44,227 bases of DNA from Anaerotignum sp. (GCF_017483025.1 NZ_JAFUMA010000054.1:1-44227); one strand, 5' to 3'. Positions 1 through 12,784 are shown, counted from the first letter of the stretch. Notes: a model not told the origin generated them from the sequence alone. Program-made: numbers and translations.

Positions 1-5025
<5,025 letters not shown>

Positions 5026-5066
5026 CTTGTCACCTCTCGTAATCTAAACTGCACCGACAAAACTTG

Positions 5067-5125
5067 CCGCTGTTATAGCGGAAAAGGAAACGGGATACCC
5101 GTTGCGGAAAACCGCAGTTCCTTTT
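5067..5125 (-). promoter_or_regulatory. Structured 5' leader of rpoB (three-way junction plus hairpin)
   Basis: Just upstream of rpoB the sequence folds into a compact element. An 8-bp closing stem pairs 5082-5089 with 5118-5125. It encloses two hairpins: CGGG (5091-5094) with CCCG (5098-5101), and a 5-bp stem 5103-5107 with 5112-5116 closing a four-base loop. A separate hairpin, CCGCT (5067-5071) with AGCGG (5077-5081), sits between this junction and the start codon. All pairs are Watson-Crick. It lies 42 bases or more before the ATG, inside the predicted transcript. I do not recognise it as a known riboswitch or as the L10 leader, which normally precedes rplJ. A regulatory role is inferred. 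Confidence 0.55.
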
Positions 5126-5357
5126 ATTTCTTTACCATTGTTGTAAAAAGCGATTGCGTTGTATCTGCATAGCTTTTTTACACAAAAATTTAGAATTCTA
5201 CAAACAAATCTAGACCTTTGAATACGCTTCCTTTGATCAGAAGCCATGACAAAAGCCTGCTCATTCATAAAATTCTATTCTTGAAAGCCTCGAACCTCGC
5301 ATCAAAAAACGCCAGGTTCTTATATACCTTGAACAAAAACCACATCATTTTTAACCG

Positions 5358-5381
5358 TTTACAGGGCATTTTGCCTGTAAA
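5358..5381. other. Inverted repeat inside the rpoB leader
   Basis: TTTACAGGGCA at 5358-5368 and TGCCTGTAAA at 5372-5381 form a 10-bp hairpin with one bulged G and a three-base loop. It lies in the otherwise AT-rich 5' leader of rpoB, about 330 bases upstream of the start codon. No U-tract follows on the minus strand, so it does not look like an intrinsic terminator. The rest of 5126-5850 is AT-rich non-coding sequence shared by the divergent rpoB and queH leaders. Confidence 0.45.
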
Positions 5382-5479
5382 AAGTGCCAATTTCAAAATT
5401 TTCTGTTGAAATTTGGTTTTCCCTGTGCTATACTCAGTTGCAACATGGGTTGATGTGCGTGTTCGTCATTTGTGGAGAT

Positions 5480-5508
5480 ATTTTACCATAGCGAGCAGGC
5501 TCTGTCAA
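5480..5508 (-). promoter_or_regulatory. Predicted sigma-A promoter for rpoBC
   Basis: On the minus strand TTGACA (5508-5503) is followed after exactly 17 bases by TAAAAT (5485-5480). The -35 box is perfect and the -10 box has five of six consensus bases. Transcription would start near 5473, giving an rpoB leader of about 445 bases. No equally good promoter was seen closer to rpoB. Confidence 0.65.
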
Positions 5509-5852
5509 GCCTTTTTTTGTGCCCATTTCCCGAAATTCAGGGCTTTTCACCCCCTGCCCGGAACCCCTTTCCCGGCATCCCTTTTTTCTTTCTCATCTGG
5601 CTGTATTTCATTAGATTCTCTGCCTTTTCTGTCATGTTTGACACTTGATTTTCTGTCGAAATTTCAATTTAAACAAAAACCGATTTGTATTTTCTCAAAA
5701 TTTCATTAGATATTTTTTATTTGCCTATCTCAAAAAATCGAAACTTTGTGAAATATTTTTGTACTTTTTTTCGTACAATCCCACTTTTCTTTACTTCCGC
5801 TCCTTTTCCTGTTAAACTGATTGGTATGATTTTTAGAAAAGAGGCGACTCAT

Positions 5853-6482
5853 TTGAAACAAAACTACCAGTTGGTGCTGGAAAAGACCATTCAGGAACTG
5901 CAAAAGGAAGGCAAACGCCCTTCTCTGCTGTTGCATAGCTGCTGCGGCCCCTGCTCTTCCTATGTGATGGAATATCTGGCACAGCATTTTGATATCACGA
6001 TTTTTTACTACAACCCCAATATCACCCCCGAAGCGGAATTTCGTTTTCGCGCAGAGGAACAGGAACGTCTCATCGGTGAGATGGGTCTGGGCGTAAAATA
6101 CCTTTTGGGAAAATATGACCCCGAGCTTTTCTTCGCACTGGCAAAGGGCCACGAATCTGACCCAGAAGGCGGCGAACGTTGCTTCAAGTGTTACCGCCTG
6201 CGTCTGGAAGAGGCGGCAAAAGCTGCGAAGGATGGCGGATTCGATTATTTCACCACCACCCTTTCCATCAGCCCTCACAAAAATGCACAGGTACTGAATG
6301 AATTGGGCAAAGAAATTTCTGACGAATACGGCGTATCCTATCTTTTCTCCGATTTTAAAAAGAAAAACGGCTATCGTCGTTCCTGCGAGCTTTCCGTGGA
6401 ATATAACCTCTACCGCCAGGACTACTGCGGCTGCCCCTATTCCAAAGCAGAAGCAGAAACCAGAAAGGAGGTTCGCCAATGA
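5853..6482 (+). CDS. queH: Epoxyqueuosine reductase QueH
   Basis: QueH (former DUF208) reduces epoxyqueuosine to queuosine in the wobble position of tRNAs with GUN anticodons. It is a cofactor-free-of-cobalamin replacement for QueG, using an iron-sulfur cluster and a second metal. The family cysteines are visible: HSCCGPCSSY near residues 28-37, a CFKCYRLRL motif mid-protein, and YCGCPYS near the C terminus. I chose the TTG at 5853 (209 residues) because GAGGCG lies seven bases upstream; an in-frame ATG at 5826 lacks a ribosome binding site but is possible. The open frame extends further upstream to 5685, in AT-rich sequence that does not look coding. The stop overlaps the next gene by four bases (ATGA), so the two are translationally coupled. 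Confidence 0.9.
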   Translation: MKQNYQLVLEKTIQELQKEGKRPSLLLHSCCGPCSSYVMEYLAQHFDITIFYYNPNITPEAEFRFRAEEQERLIGEMGLGVKYLLGKYDPELFFALAKGHESDPEGGERCFKCYRLRLEEAAKAAKDGGFDYFTTTLSISPHKNAQVLNELGKEISDEYGVSYLFSDFKKKNGYRRSCELSVEYNLYRQDYCGCPYSKAEAETRKEVRQ

Positions 6483-7339
6483 CACAAAAAAATAAAGGGG
6501 TCTGCTGTATCCTGCTTTCCTCTTTCTCCTTTGCATTGATGAATATGTTCGTACGCCTGTCGGGTGACCTGCCCTCCATCCAGAAGAGCTTCTTCCGCAA
6601 TTTTGTAGCAATGCTTTTTGCTCTGATGATTTTGCTGAAGGAACGCCCTGAAATCAAGCTGGATAAGGATTCCAAGAAATTCCTGTTCCTTCGTTCTTTC
6701 TGTGGCACCATCGGCATCCTCTGCAATTTCTATGCTGTAGATCATCTGGTGCTGGCGGACGCTTCCATGCTGAATAAGATGTCCCCCTTCTTTGCCATCC
6801 TGTTCGGCATCCTGATATTGAAAGAAAAGATCAACCTGTTTCAGGGACTTTGCGTGGTAACTGCTTTCACAGGCACCCTCTTTGTTATCAAACCCAGCCC
6901 TTCCAATCTGGCGTGCTTCCCAGCCCTGATCGGTTTGTTGGGAGGTCTGATGGCAGGTATGGCATATACCTATGTGCGGGCATTGGGTACCCGCGGGGTA
7001 AAAGGGCCTTTCATCGTATTCTTTTTCTCTGCCTTCTCCTGCGTATGCACTCTGCCTTATCTGATTTTCTGCTTCCATCCCATGACGATGGCGCAGTTGG
7101 GCACCCTGCTTCTGGCAGGTCTGGCGGCAGCCGGCGGTCAGTTCACCATCACAGCAGCCTATACCTACGCCCCCGCCCGTGAAATTTCTGTTTACGATTA
7201 CAGCCAGATCATTTTCTCGGCCATCCTCGGCTTCTTCGTTTTCGGACAGGTTTCCGATGCTTTCAGCTGGCTGGGCTATATCATCATCACTTCCACTGCG
7301 GTAGCCATGTTCATCCGCAATAACCGCCATCCTGCCTGA
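6479..7339 (+). CDS. EamA/DMT-family permease
   Basis: This 286-residue protein is an integral membrane transporter of the drug/metabolite transporter superfamily, built from two EamA repeats of five helices each. Hydrophobic segments run through the whole length, with the typical sequence NKMSPFFAILFGILILKEK at the end of the first repeat and an equivalent SQIIFSAILGFFVFG in the second. Substrates of such carriers range widely (amino acids, nucleosides, sugars) and cannot be predicted here. It overlaps queH by four bases, which suggests co-expression. A role in queuine or precursor uptake is conceivable from that coupling alone, but known queuosine transporters (YhhQ, QueT) belong to other families, so this stays speculative. 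Confidence 0.85.
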   Translation: MTQKNKGVCCILLSSFSFALMNMFVRLSGDLPSIQKSFFRNFVAMLFALMILLKERPEIKLDKDSKKFLFLRSFCGTIGILCNFYAVDHLVLADASMLNKMSPFFAILFGILILKEKINLFQGLCVVTAFTGTLFVIKPSPSNLACFPALIGLLGGLMAGMAYTYVRALGTRGVKGPFIVFFFSAFSCVCTLPYLIFCFHPMTMAQLGTLLLAGLAAAGGQFTITAAYTYAPAREISVYDYSQIIFSAILGFFVFGQVSDAFSWLGYIIITSTAVAMFIRNNRHPA

Positions 7340-7351
7340 TTGGAGATATTT

Positions 7352-8005
7352 ATGTTATTAGAAAGAACCTTTGAAACATTAAAAAGGATAGGAAACGAGC
7401 GGTTGCAGCTTCCTATCTTCTACGAAAGCCCCGTTTCCCTGCGCTTCGAAACCGGCGATCCAGCTTTGGAAATCTTTCTGGATGAGAAGCACCTGAACCC
7501 ACGCTATCTGAAAAGCGCGCAATGGCGCGCCTCCTTCTTATATGAAAAAACGGCGCCTTTTGATACGCTGTTATGGGTGCTGTATCGTACACCCGATCTG
7601 GAAACGGACGTAGATGATATCATTGAAAAATTTTGTCGACTGACCCGCCTACCTTCCCCCGCGGAAGTATATCAGCAGGAAGTGACCACAGCAAACGAAG
7701 AGCCCATGACCCGCATCCTGCTTTTCTGGGATATGGAACAAACGCCGCCAAAGGTAGCACCTCTGCTGGAAGCCATTATGTCCTGCGATTTCAAGGGGCT
7801 TGGCTTTCGAGAATTATCTTCCGCCATATTTTTCTTCGATACCAACCGCCATCTTCTGCTCCATCCTTATGACGACCGCGGCGTCGATGTAGTCGGCGAA
7901 ACCACGGAGGATATCCGTTTTCTTTACGAAGACTGCCGCAACTGGCTTCTTGATTACGATATCGAACGGATGCGAAATATATTTGAACAATCAAAAAAGC
8001 CCTGA
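7352..8005 (+). CDS. DUF3885-like cytoplasmic protein
   Basis: This is a 217-residue soluble protein without signal peptide or membrane helix. It resembles the DUF3885 family: the C-terminal part carries LLHPYDDRGVDVVGET followed by a conserved-looking LYEDCRNWLLDYDIERM segment. The molecular role of the family is unknown to me; members are scattered in Bacillota and some lie near toxin systems, so an immunity function has been suggested elsewhere, but nothing here supports that. I chose the ATG at 7352 because GGAG ends seven bases before it; a TTG at 7340 in the same frame has no ribosome binding site. It follows the permease by 12 bases and is probably the last gene of the queH operon, since its stop codon lies within a terminator hairpin. 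Confidence 0.7.
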   Translation: MLLERTFETLKRIGNERLQLPIFYESPVSLRFETGDPALEIFLDEKHLNPRYLKSAQWRASFLYEKTAPFDTLLWVLYRTPDLETDVDDIIEKFCRLTRLPSPAEVYQQEVTTANEEPMTRILLFWDMEQTPPKVAPLLEAIMSCDFKGLGFRELSSAIFFFDTNRHLLLHPYDDRGVDVVGETTEDIRFLYEDCRNWLLDYDIERMRNIFEQSKKP

Positions 8006-8020
8006 ATTCAGGGCTTTTTT
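7993..8020. terminator. Bidirectional terminator embedding the upstream stop codon
   Basis: A perfect 28-base palindrome, with six A, GCCCTGAATTCAGGGC and six T, works as an intrinsic terminator in both directions. The TGA stop of the DUF3885-like gene (8003-8005) is inside the left arm. The minus-strand amber-interrupted gene stops one base beyond the other end. Confidence 0.9.
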
Positions 8021-8021
8021 C

Positions 8022-8234
8022 TTATTGTAATCCATCCTGACATTTCCGCACTACTTCCCCCATTTCTTCTTTCGAAAGGGTCAGCAGAAAATGTCCTGCA
8101 TCATAATAATTTAATTTATCAATATTGATCAGAAAATCTTCGAATCGCACTGTCACCTATTCCCCTTCAGCGATACCAAGCGCAGCGTACCATTCCTACA
8201 CCTGCAGTCCATGATGTGCCACAGGCACACTCAT
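8022..8234 (-). pseudogene. Small ORF interrupted by two in-frame amber codons
   Basis: Reading the minus strand from the ATG at 8234 gives a 70-codon frame that ends with TAA at 8022. It is broken only by two TAG codons, codon 13 (8198-8196) and codon 26 (8159-8157). The start has a GAGGGTGG ribosome binding site and a TATAAT box (8260-8255) upstream. After the second TAG the frame encodes VTVRFEDFLINIDKLNYY, then a hydrophobic and a charged helix-like segment ending in VVRKCQDGLQ, all protein-like. Both TAGs would become CAG (Gln) by one transition. A 44-residue internal product from the GTG directly after the second TAG, behind AAGGGGA, is possible. The family is not recognised. Most likely a decaying gene; UAG readthrough is a less likely alternative. 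Confidence 0.5.
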
Positions 8235-8263
8235 TTTATCGCCACCCTCTTTGCATTATAGCA

Positions 8264-8288
8264 TAAAAAAAGCCTTCTTTCGAGGGCT
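8264..8288 (-). terminator. Small terminator-like hairpin upstream of the broken ORF
   Basis: On the minus strand AGCC...GGCT (8288-8285 with 8274-8271) forms a short stem with one mismatch, an inner TC/GA pair and a GAAA loop, followed directly by seven T. It could back up the gdhA terminator, and it lies just before the TATAAT box of the broken ORF. Confidence 0.45.
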
Positions 8289-8308
8289 CTCATTTTCCAT
8301 ACAAAAGG

Positions 8309-8336
8309 AAAAGGGACGGATTTCTCCGTCCCTTTT
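8309..8336 (-). terminator. Terminator of gdhA
   Basis: A perfect 12-bp stem (8309-8320 with 8325-8336) with a four-base loop contains GGGACGGA and ends in four T. It lies 62 bases downstream of the gdhA stop and can act in either direction. Confidence 0.8.
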
Positions 8337-8398
8337 GAGTTTGCTTAATCTAAACGTTTTGCGTAATCAAACGTATTGTGAGCAATTAAGGTATTTAA

Positions 8399-9748
8399 TT
8401 ATACCAGACCCTGAGCCATCATAGCTGCAGCTACTTTCTTGAAGCCAGCGATGTTAGCACCAGCTACCAGGTTGTAGCCCAGGCCTGCGCCTTCAGCTGC
8501 TTCTACAGAGATCTTGTGGATGTTTTTCATGATGCCTTTCAGTTTTTCATCAACTTCAGCACCATCCCAGCTGTATCTCATGGAGTTCTGAGCCATTTCC
8601 AGAGCGGAAACTGCTACACCACCAGCGTTAACTGCTTTAGAAGGAGCAACGATCATGCCGGGTTCAGCCATAGCGCGAGCCAGACCTGCGTTTGTTGTAG
8701 GCATGTTAGCTACTTCGATGTAGTATTTTGTGCCGTTAGCAATGATCTGTTCGATTTCGGGAACATCCAGTTCGTTCTGGTATGCAGCGGGCATGCAGAT
8801 GTCTACTTTCTGGCCCCAAGGTTTCTGTTTAGGGAAGAATTCAACGCCAAATTTGTCAGCATAGTCCTGAGCACGGTTTCTACCGGAGTTTCTCATTTCC
8901 AGCATGTAGTTGAATTTTTCTTCTGTTGTGATACCATCGGGATCGTAGATGTAGCCGTCGGGACCGGACAGTGTAACAACTTTACCGCCCATCTGAGCTA
9001 CTTTCATAGCGATACCCCAAGCTACGTTACCGAAACCGGACATAGCTACTGTTTTGCCTTCGAATGTATCGCCACAGTGTGTCAGTACTTCGTTAGCATA
9101 GTATGTAGCGCCGTAACCTGTTGCTTCGGGTCTGAACAGGGAGCCGCCGTATTCCAGACCTTTGCCTGTCAGTACGCCGTTTTCCCAGCAGCCTTTGATT
9201 CTCTTGTACTGGCCATACAGGAAGCCGATTTCTCTGCCGCCTACGCCGATGTCACCAGCGGGAACGTCAACGTCGGGACCGATGTGTCTGTACAGTTCTG
9301 TCATGAATGCCTGGCAGAATCTCATGATTTCCATATCGGATTTGCCGTTGGGGTTGAAGTCGGAACCACCTTTACCGCCGCCGATAGGCAGACCTGTCAG
9401 GGAGTTTTTGAAGATCTGTTCAAAGCCCAGGAATTTAACTACGCCAGAGTATACGTTGGAAGCGAAACGCAGACCACCTTTGTAGGGACCGATAGCGGAG
9501 CTGAACTGTACTCTGAAACCTCTGTTTACCTGTACTTTGCCAGCGTCGTCAACCCATGTTACTCTGAAGGAAACCTGTCTTTCGGGTTCAACCAGTCTTT
9601 CCAGCAGACCCATTTTTTCATATTCGGGGTGCAGTTCTACTTCTTTTTCGATGGAAGCGAATACTTCTTCTACTGTCTGGATGAATTCGGGTTCATGTGC
9701 GTCACGTGTTTTAACCTGTTCGATTACGCGTTCAATATAAGCGTTCAT
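8399..9748 (-). CDS. gdhA: Glutamate dehydrogenase (probably NAD-specific)
   Basis: This 449-residue hexameric-type enzyme interconverts glutamate with 2-oxoglutarate and ammonia in the cytoplasm. Catalytic residues of the family are present: K90 (PYKGGLRF), K114, K126 (GGGKGGSDF) and D166 (VPAGDIGVGG). The nucleotide-binding glycine motif GFGNVAWG and the following TLSGPDGYIYDPDGITTEEK match the C. symbiosum enzyme, which uses NAD; that is why I prefer the catabolic NAD form, although NADP use cannot be excluded by reading alone. The true start is the ATG at 9748, behind AGGAGG ten bases upstream; the frame continues upstream to 9799 without support. It is a single-gene unit with its own terminator. 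In amino-acid fermenting clostridia such an enzyme feeds glutamate fermentation. Confidence 0.96.
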   Translation of the reverse strand: MNAYIERVIEQVKTRDAHEPEFIQTVEEVFASIEKEVELHPEYEKMGLLERLVEPERQVSFRVTWVDDAGKVQVNRGFRVQFSSAIGPYKGGLRFASNVYSGVVKFLGFEQIFKNSLTGLPIGGGKGGSDFNPNGKSDMEIMRFCQAFMTELYRHIGPDVDVPAGDIGVGGREIGFLYGQYKRIKGCWENGVLTGKGLEYGGSLFRPEATGYGATYYANEVLTHCGDTFEGKTVAMSGFGNVAWGIAMKVAQMGGKVVTLSGPDGYIYDPDGITTEEKFNYMLEMRNSGRNRAQDYADKFGVEFFPKQKPWGQKVDICMPAAYQNELDVPEIEQIIANGTKYYIEVANMPTTNAGLARAMAEPGMIVAPSKAVNAGGVAVSALEMAQNSMRYSWDGAEVDEKLKGIMKNIHKISVEAAEGAGLGYNLVAGANIAGFKKVAAAMMAQGLV

Positions 9749-10200
9749 AACTCTATGACCTCCTATTGTGTATAGATTAACAATAATTTTTTCCCACACG
9801 GTTAAAATGCGGGGTTTGCCCCATGCGGTCAGGGCAAAAATGAAGAGAAAACTTTGCGGATGCGCTTCTGTTTTTTAGGAACATAGCTCACCCACTCGCT
9901 TCTTTCCGACAATATTATAACACATATTTTGAACTTGTGTAGTATTTTTTTCAAGTTTTGGGATAATTTTTACACAAATTTTCCCTTCAAAAATTATGCA
10001 AAAAAACGTTTCTAAATTTTTTCCGTCATTTGTTCTGAAAAGGATCTGTTTCCACGGAATTTTCTCAACATTTCGCACAGATGGCATCAAAAAACCCGCA
10101 TTTTTTCCCGTACAAGGACACCTTATACCCCCTGTCTTCCCCTTAAGAAATTGTTATTTGTGTGTCACTCTTAAAATTTATTTCAGTGACAAGTATTTTG
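9749..10200 (-). promoter_or_regulatory. gdhA promoter and leader region
   Basis: These 450 bases hold no convincing gene. On the minus strand a TATAAT box (9919-9914) lies about 165 bases before the gdhA ATG, with no good -35 box, so the promoter may be activator-dependent. The leader contains a small GGGG/CCCC hairpin near 9810-9825. Further upstream TGTCACT (10163-10169) and AGTGACA (10185-10191) form a 7-bp inverted repeat of unknown meaning. The rest is AT-rich. Confidence 0.4.
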
Positions 10201-10232
10201 AACAGAAAAGAAAAGCGCCCCATTTGGGACGC
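10201..10232 (-). terminator. Terminator of the mreB-type gene
   Basis: On the minus strand GCGTCCC (10232-10226) pairs with GGGGCGC (10221-10215), seven pairs with one G-T wobble and a four-base loop. A CTTTTCTTTTC tract follows. It begins eight bases after the gene's stop. Confidence 0.75.
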
Positions 10233-10240
10233 AATTTTCC

Positions 10241-11299
10241 TTATTTCTTTTTGAATAATCCGCCAATATCAAAGCCGCGTTTTTCCTGGTGTTCCTCTTC
10301 GCCGCCTTCGGAAATGAATTCGATATAACGACCTGTGCCGATGGCTACGCAGCTGACTGCATCCTCCGCCACCATGGCGTGGATGCCCGTTCTGCTCTGG
10401 ATCAGTTTATCCAAACCATAAAGCAGGCTGCCGCCGCCGGTCATAACGATACCTCGTTCAAAAATATCCGCCGCCAGTTCAGGGGGTGTGCGTTCCAAAA
10501 CGCCATGCACCGCTTCCGCAATGGCTTCCACAGATTCCTGCAGTGCTTCCAGCATTTCATCGGATGTTACAGTAAAGTTTTTAGGCAGCCCCGTGATCAG
10601 ATTTCTGCCACGTACATCCAGTGTAACGGGAATGGTACGTTCAAAAGCCGTACCGATCTTGATCTTCAGTTCCTCTGCCGTTCTTTCACCGATCAAAACG
10701 TTGTGTTTCTTTCTCATGTAACGGATGATAGCATCATCGAAATTATCCCCCGCAATTTTCAGGGAATGGCTGACTACTGTACCTCCCAGGGAAATGACCG
10801 CAATATCTGTCGTACCGCCGCCGATATCCACCACCATACTGCCGCAGGCACGGGAAATATCGATACCGGAACCGATAGCTGCCGCAATGGGTTCTTCGAT
10901 GATATGCACACGTCTTGCCCCAGCCTGACGGGTCGCGTCTTCCACGGCTCTTTTTTCCACTTCTGTAACGCTGCTTGGTACGCAAACAGCAATGGTAGGC
11001 TTCATAAAAGAGCGCTTGCCCATGGCCTTTTCAATGAAATACTGCAGCATTTTTTCTGTCACTTCATAATTGGAGATAACGCCCTCGCGCAAAGGGCGGA
11101 TGGCAACGATATTGCCGGGAGTTCTGCCCAGCATACGTCTTGCTTCTTCGCCCACAGCCAGAATGGTATTGCTGTCCTTATCGATGGCAACAACGGAAGG
11201 TTCGCGGATCACGATACCCTGCCCTTTGATATATACCAGAACAGTGGCAGTCCCCAGGTCGATGCCGATATTTTCGCCGAAACTCATAAAATTAAACAT
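10241..11299 (-). CDS. mreB: Rod-shape-determining actin homologue MreB/Mbl
   Basis: This 352-residue bacterial actin polymerises under the membrane and guides elongasome peptidoglycan synthesis. The actin-ATPase motifs are clear: phosphate-1 GIDLGTATVLVY near residues 12-23, phosphate-2 VVDIGGGTTDIAVIS, and the adenosine motif VMTGGGSLLYGLD. The length is normal. It starts at 11299 with AAAGGAG seven bases upstream. It is monocistronic and not linked to mreC-mreD, so it may be the extra paralogue (Mbl or MreBH type) or the only copy; the window cannot decide. The C-terminal tail is glutamate-rich (GGEEEHQEK) before a basic end. Confidence 0.93.
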   Translation of the reverse strand: MFNFMSFGENIGIDLGTATVLVYIKGQGIVIREPSVVAIDKDSNTILAVGEEARRMLGRTPGNIVAIRPLREGVISNYEVTEKMLQYFIEKAMGKRSFMKPTIAVCVPSSVTEVEKRAVEDATRQAGARRVHIIEEPIAAAIGSGIDISRACGSMVVDIGGGTTDIAVISLGGTVVSHSLKIAGDNFDDAIIRYMRKKHNVLIGERTAEELKIKIGTAFERTIPVTLDVRGRNLITGLPKNFTVTSDEMLEALQESVEAIAEAVHGVLERTPPELAADIFERGIVMTGGGSLLYGLDKLIQSRTGIHAMVAEDAVSCVAIGTGRYIEFISEGGEEEHQEKRGFDIGGLFKKK

Positions 11300-11344
11300 A
11301 CCGCCGCTCCTTTGTTCCTCAAACTTTTTCCTGTGTCTTTTTTC

Positions 11345-11373
11345 AGTATACTGGAATCTTTTGCCCTTGAAAA
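11345..11373 (-). promoter_or_regulatory. Predicted promoter of the mreB-type gene
   Basis: On the minus strand TTTTCA (11373-11368) is followed after 17 bases by TATACT (11350-11345), about 46 bases before the start codon. The -10 box is good and the -35 box is weak. Confidence 0.5.
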
Positions 11374-11460
11374 GCCGTTTATCAAAAAATTTAAGAAATT
11401 TCTTCTTATTTATTCTTCCTATTTAATAAAAAGAACTATTTAAACAGGAATGAATCTTTT

Positions 11461-12663
11461 TTATCTGATTTCTCTCTGCAGTGTTTCGATGCCCTTTTGC
11501 AGTTGGATGTCTTCTCCCGCAGGAATCTCTGTCAAAGCTGTGCTCAGATATTTTTCCGGCAGCTGCACCACTTCATCCGGCTCAATGCCCACACCATGGA
11601 TAGATGTGCCATTGGGGGTGTAATATTTCTGGATGGTGATATTCAAACCAGAACCATCAGGCAATGTAAACAACCGCTGCACCAGTCCCTTGCCAAAGGT
11701 CTGCGTACCGACCAGCGTGCCTCTGCCTGTATCCTTCACCGCACCGGCAAAAATTTCCGATGCGCTGGCACTGTTTTCATTCACCAGCACCACCAACGGA
11801 ATGTCCAGATACTCGCCGTCGCATTTCAGGTCATTGCGGTTCTCATTTTTATCTAAAGTATAGACCATAGTGCCTTCCGGCAGCAATTCTTCCCCGATCT
11901 CATATACAGATTTCACCAGACCGCCGGGGTTATCCCGCAGATCCAGGATCAGCCCTTTCATGCCTGCTTTCTGCAAGGCATCCAGTGCTTCTTTGAACTG
12001 GGTATAGGTGTTTTCTTTAAAACCCGTAAGGGAAATATAACCGATAGTTCCGTCTATCATACGGCTGGATACGCTTTCCAGAACCACTGTGGTTCGCTCC
12101 ATGGTAAATTCCAAGGTCTCTCCTGTGCTTCTACGCAGCACCTGAATCGTCACTTCCGTGCCATGCTCCCCGCGGATCTTTGCCGCCACATCAGAAATAA
12201 CCTTTCCCCGCATATCCTCACCATCCACACCAATGATGACATCGCCGGCCATCATGCCCGCCGTCTCCGCAGGCTGTCCCGCCATCACGCTGCTGATGAT
12301 GACTTCCCCCTCCTGGGTGCTGTAAACTTCAATACCGACACCATCAAAATTACCATTGGAATTTTCCATATACTGATCCAGGCTGTCCTCCGTCAGGTAA
12401 TATGTATATCTGTCCCCAACGCCGGCCATCATGCCCGCATAGAGCATCTCCTCCACTTGCCCCTCATCCAGTTCATCCACATAATATTTATCCAGATAGC
12501 TTTGGATGATATCCGCTTTGACCTCCCGGCTCATGCTGATCTGAAAGGGCAGTACATGCCAGGGGATGATGCGGCAGATAGGCTTCCATGCAACGCTCAC
12601 CAGAAGCACCAGCATCAGTGCCGCCCCAAAGCCTTTCCAAAAATCCTTTCGTTTCACGTTCAT
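11461..12663 (-). CDS. C-terminal processing peptidase (S41 family)
   Basis: This 400-residue membrane-anchored serine protease belongs to the CtpA/CtpB/Prc family. An N-terminal signal-anchor helix (about residues 12-28) places the enzyme outside the membrane. A PDZ domain follows (roughly 95-180, with GVGIEVYS and GDVIIGVDGEDM). The S41 core contains LILDLRDNPGG, the nucleophile region NENSASASEIFAGAVKD, and GTQTFGKGLVQ with the catalytic lysine. The Ser-Lys dyad is therefore intact. It lies downstream of ftsE-ftsX, a neighbourhood known in many Bacillota where a secreted M23 hydrolase often lies between; none is present here. A terminator-like hairpin separates it from ftsX, so it may be partly independent. 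Substrate unknown; related enzymes trim division or sporulation proteins. Confidence 0.93.
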   Translation of the reverse strand: MNVKRKDFWKGFGAALMLVLLVSVAWKPICRIIPWHVLPFQISMSREVKADIIQSYLDKYYVDELDEGQVEEMLYAGMMAGVGDRYTYYLTEDSLDQYMENSNGNFDGVGIEVYSTQEGEVIISSVMAGQPAETAGMMAGDVIIGVDGEDMRGKVISDVAAKIRGEHGTEVTIQVLRRSTGETLEFTMERTTVVLESVSSRMIDGTIGYISLTGFKENTYTQFKEALDALQKAGMKGLILDLRDNPGGLVKSVYEIGEELLPEGTMVYTLDKNENRNDLKCDGEYLDIPLVVLVNENSASASEIFAGAVKDTGRGTLVGTQTFGKGLVQRLFTLPDGSGLNITIQKYYTPNGTSIHGVGIEPDEVVQLPEKYLSTALTEIPAGEDIQLQKGIETLQREIR

Positions 12664-12724
12664 CGCCTCATTTTTCTCAGACTTTCTTTATCCTATGTTT
12701 TTTCAAAAGGAATTATCCTATTAG

Positions 12725-12763
12725 AAAAGAGGAAGTAGTTTCTTCCAAAACACTTCCCCTTTT
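12725..12763 (-). terminator. Hairpin between ftsX and the CTP peptidase
   Basis: On the minus strand AAAAGGGGAAGT (12763-12752) pairs over 12 positions, one of them a wobble, with 12736-12725, ending in CTCTTTTCT. It lies just after ftsX and could terminate or attenuate transcription into the peptidase gene. Confidence 0.55.
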
Positions 12764-12784
12764 GTTTCGTTTTTATTCTGTTTC

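Noticed and set aside
5044..5268. A 74-codon minus-strand frame between rpoB and its promoter
   Set aside because: No ribosome binding site before its ATG, and most of its 3' half lies in the structured leader element. A leader peptide cannot be excluded but is not supported.
5413..5709. Plus-strand frame between the rpoB promoter region and queH
   Set aside because: AT-rich, low-complexity translation with no ribosome binding site; it crosses the predicted rpoB promoter.
8022..8234. Amber-recoded (pyrrolysine-type) gene
   Set aside because: No pyl genes or downstream insertion element are visible and the other genes I read end with TAA, TAG or TGA normally. Kept as a pseudogene with a note.
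10163..10191. TGTCACT/AGTGACA inverted repeat between gdhA and mreB as a regulator site or terminator
   Set aside because: No T-run and no known operator consensus; mentioned only within the gdhA upstream region.
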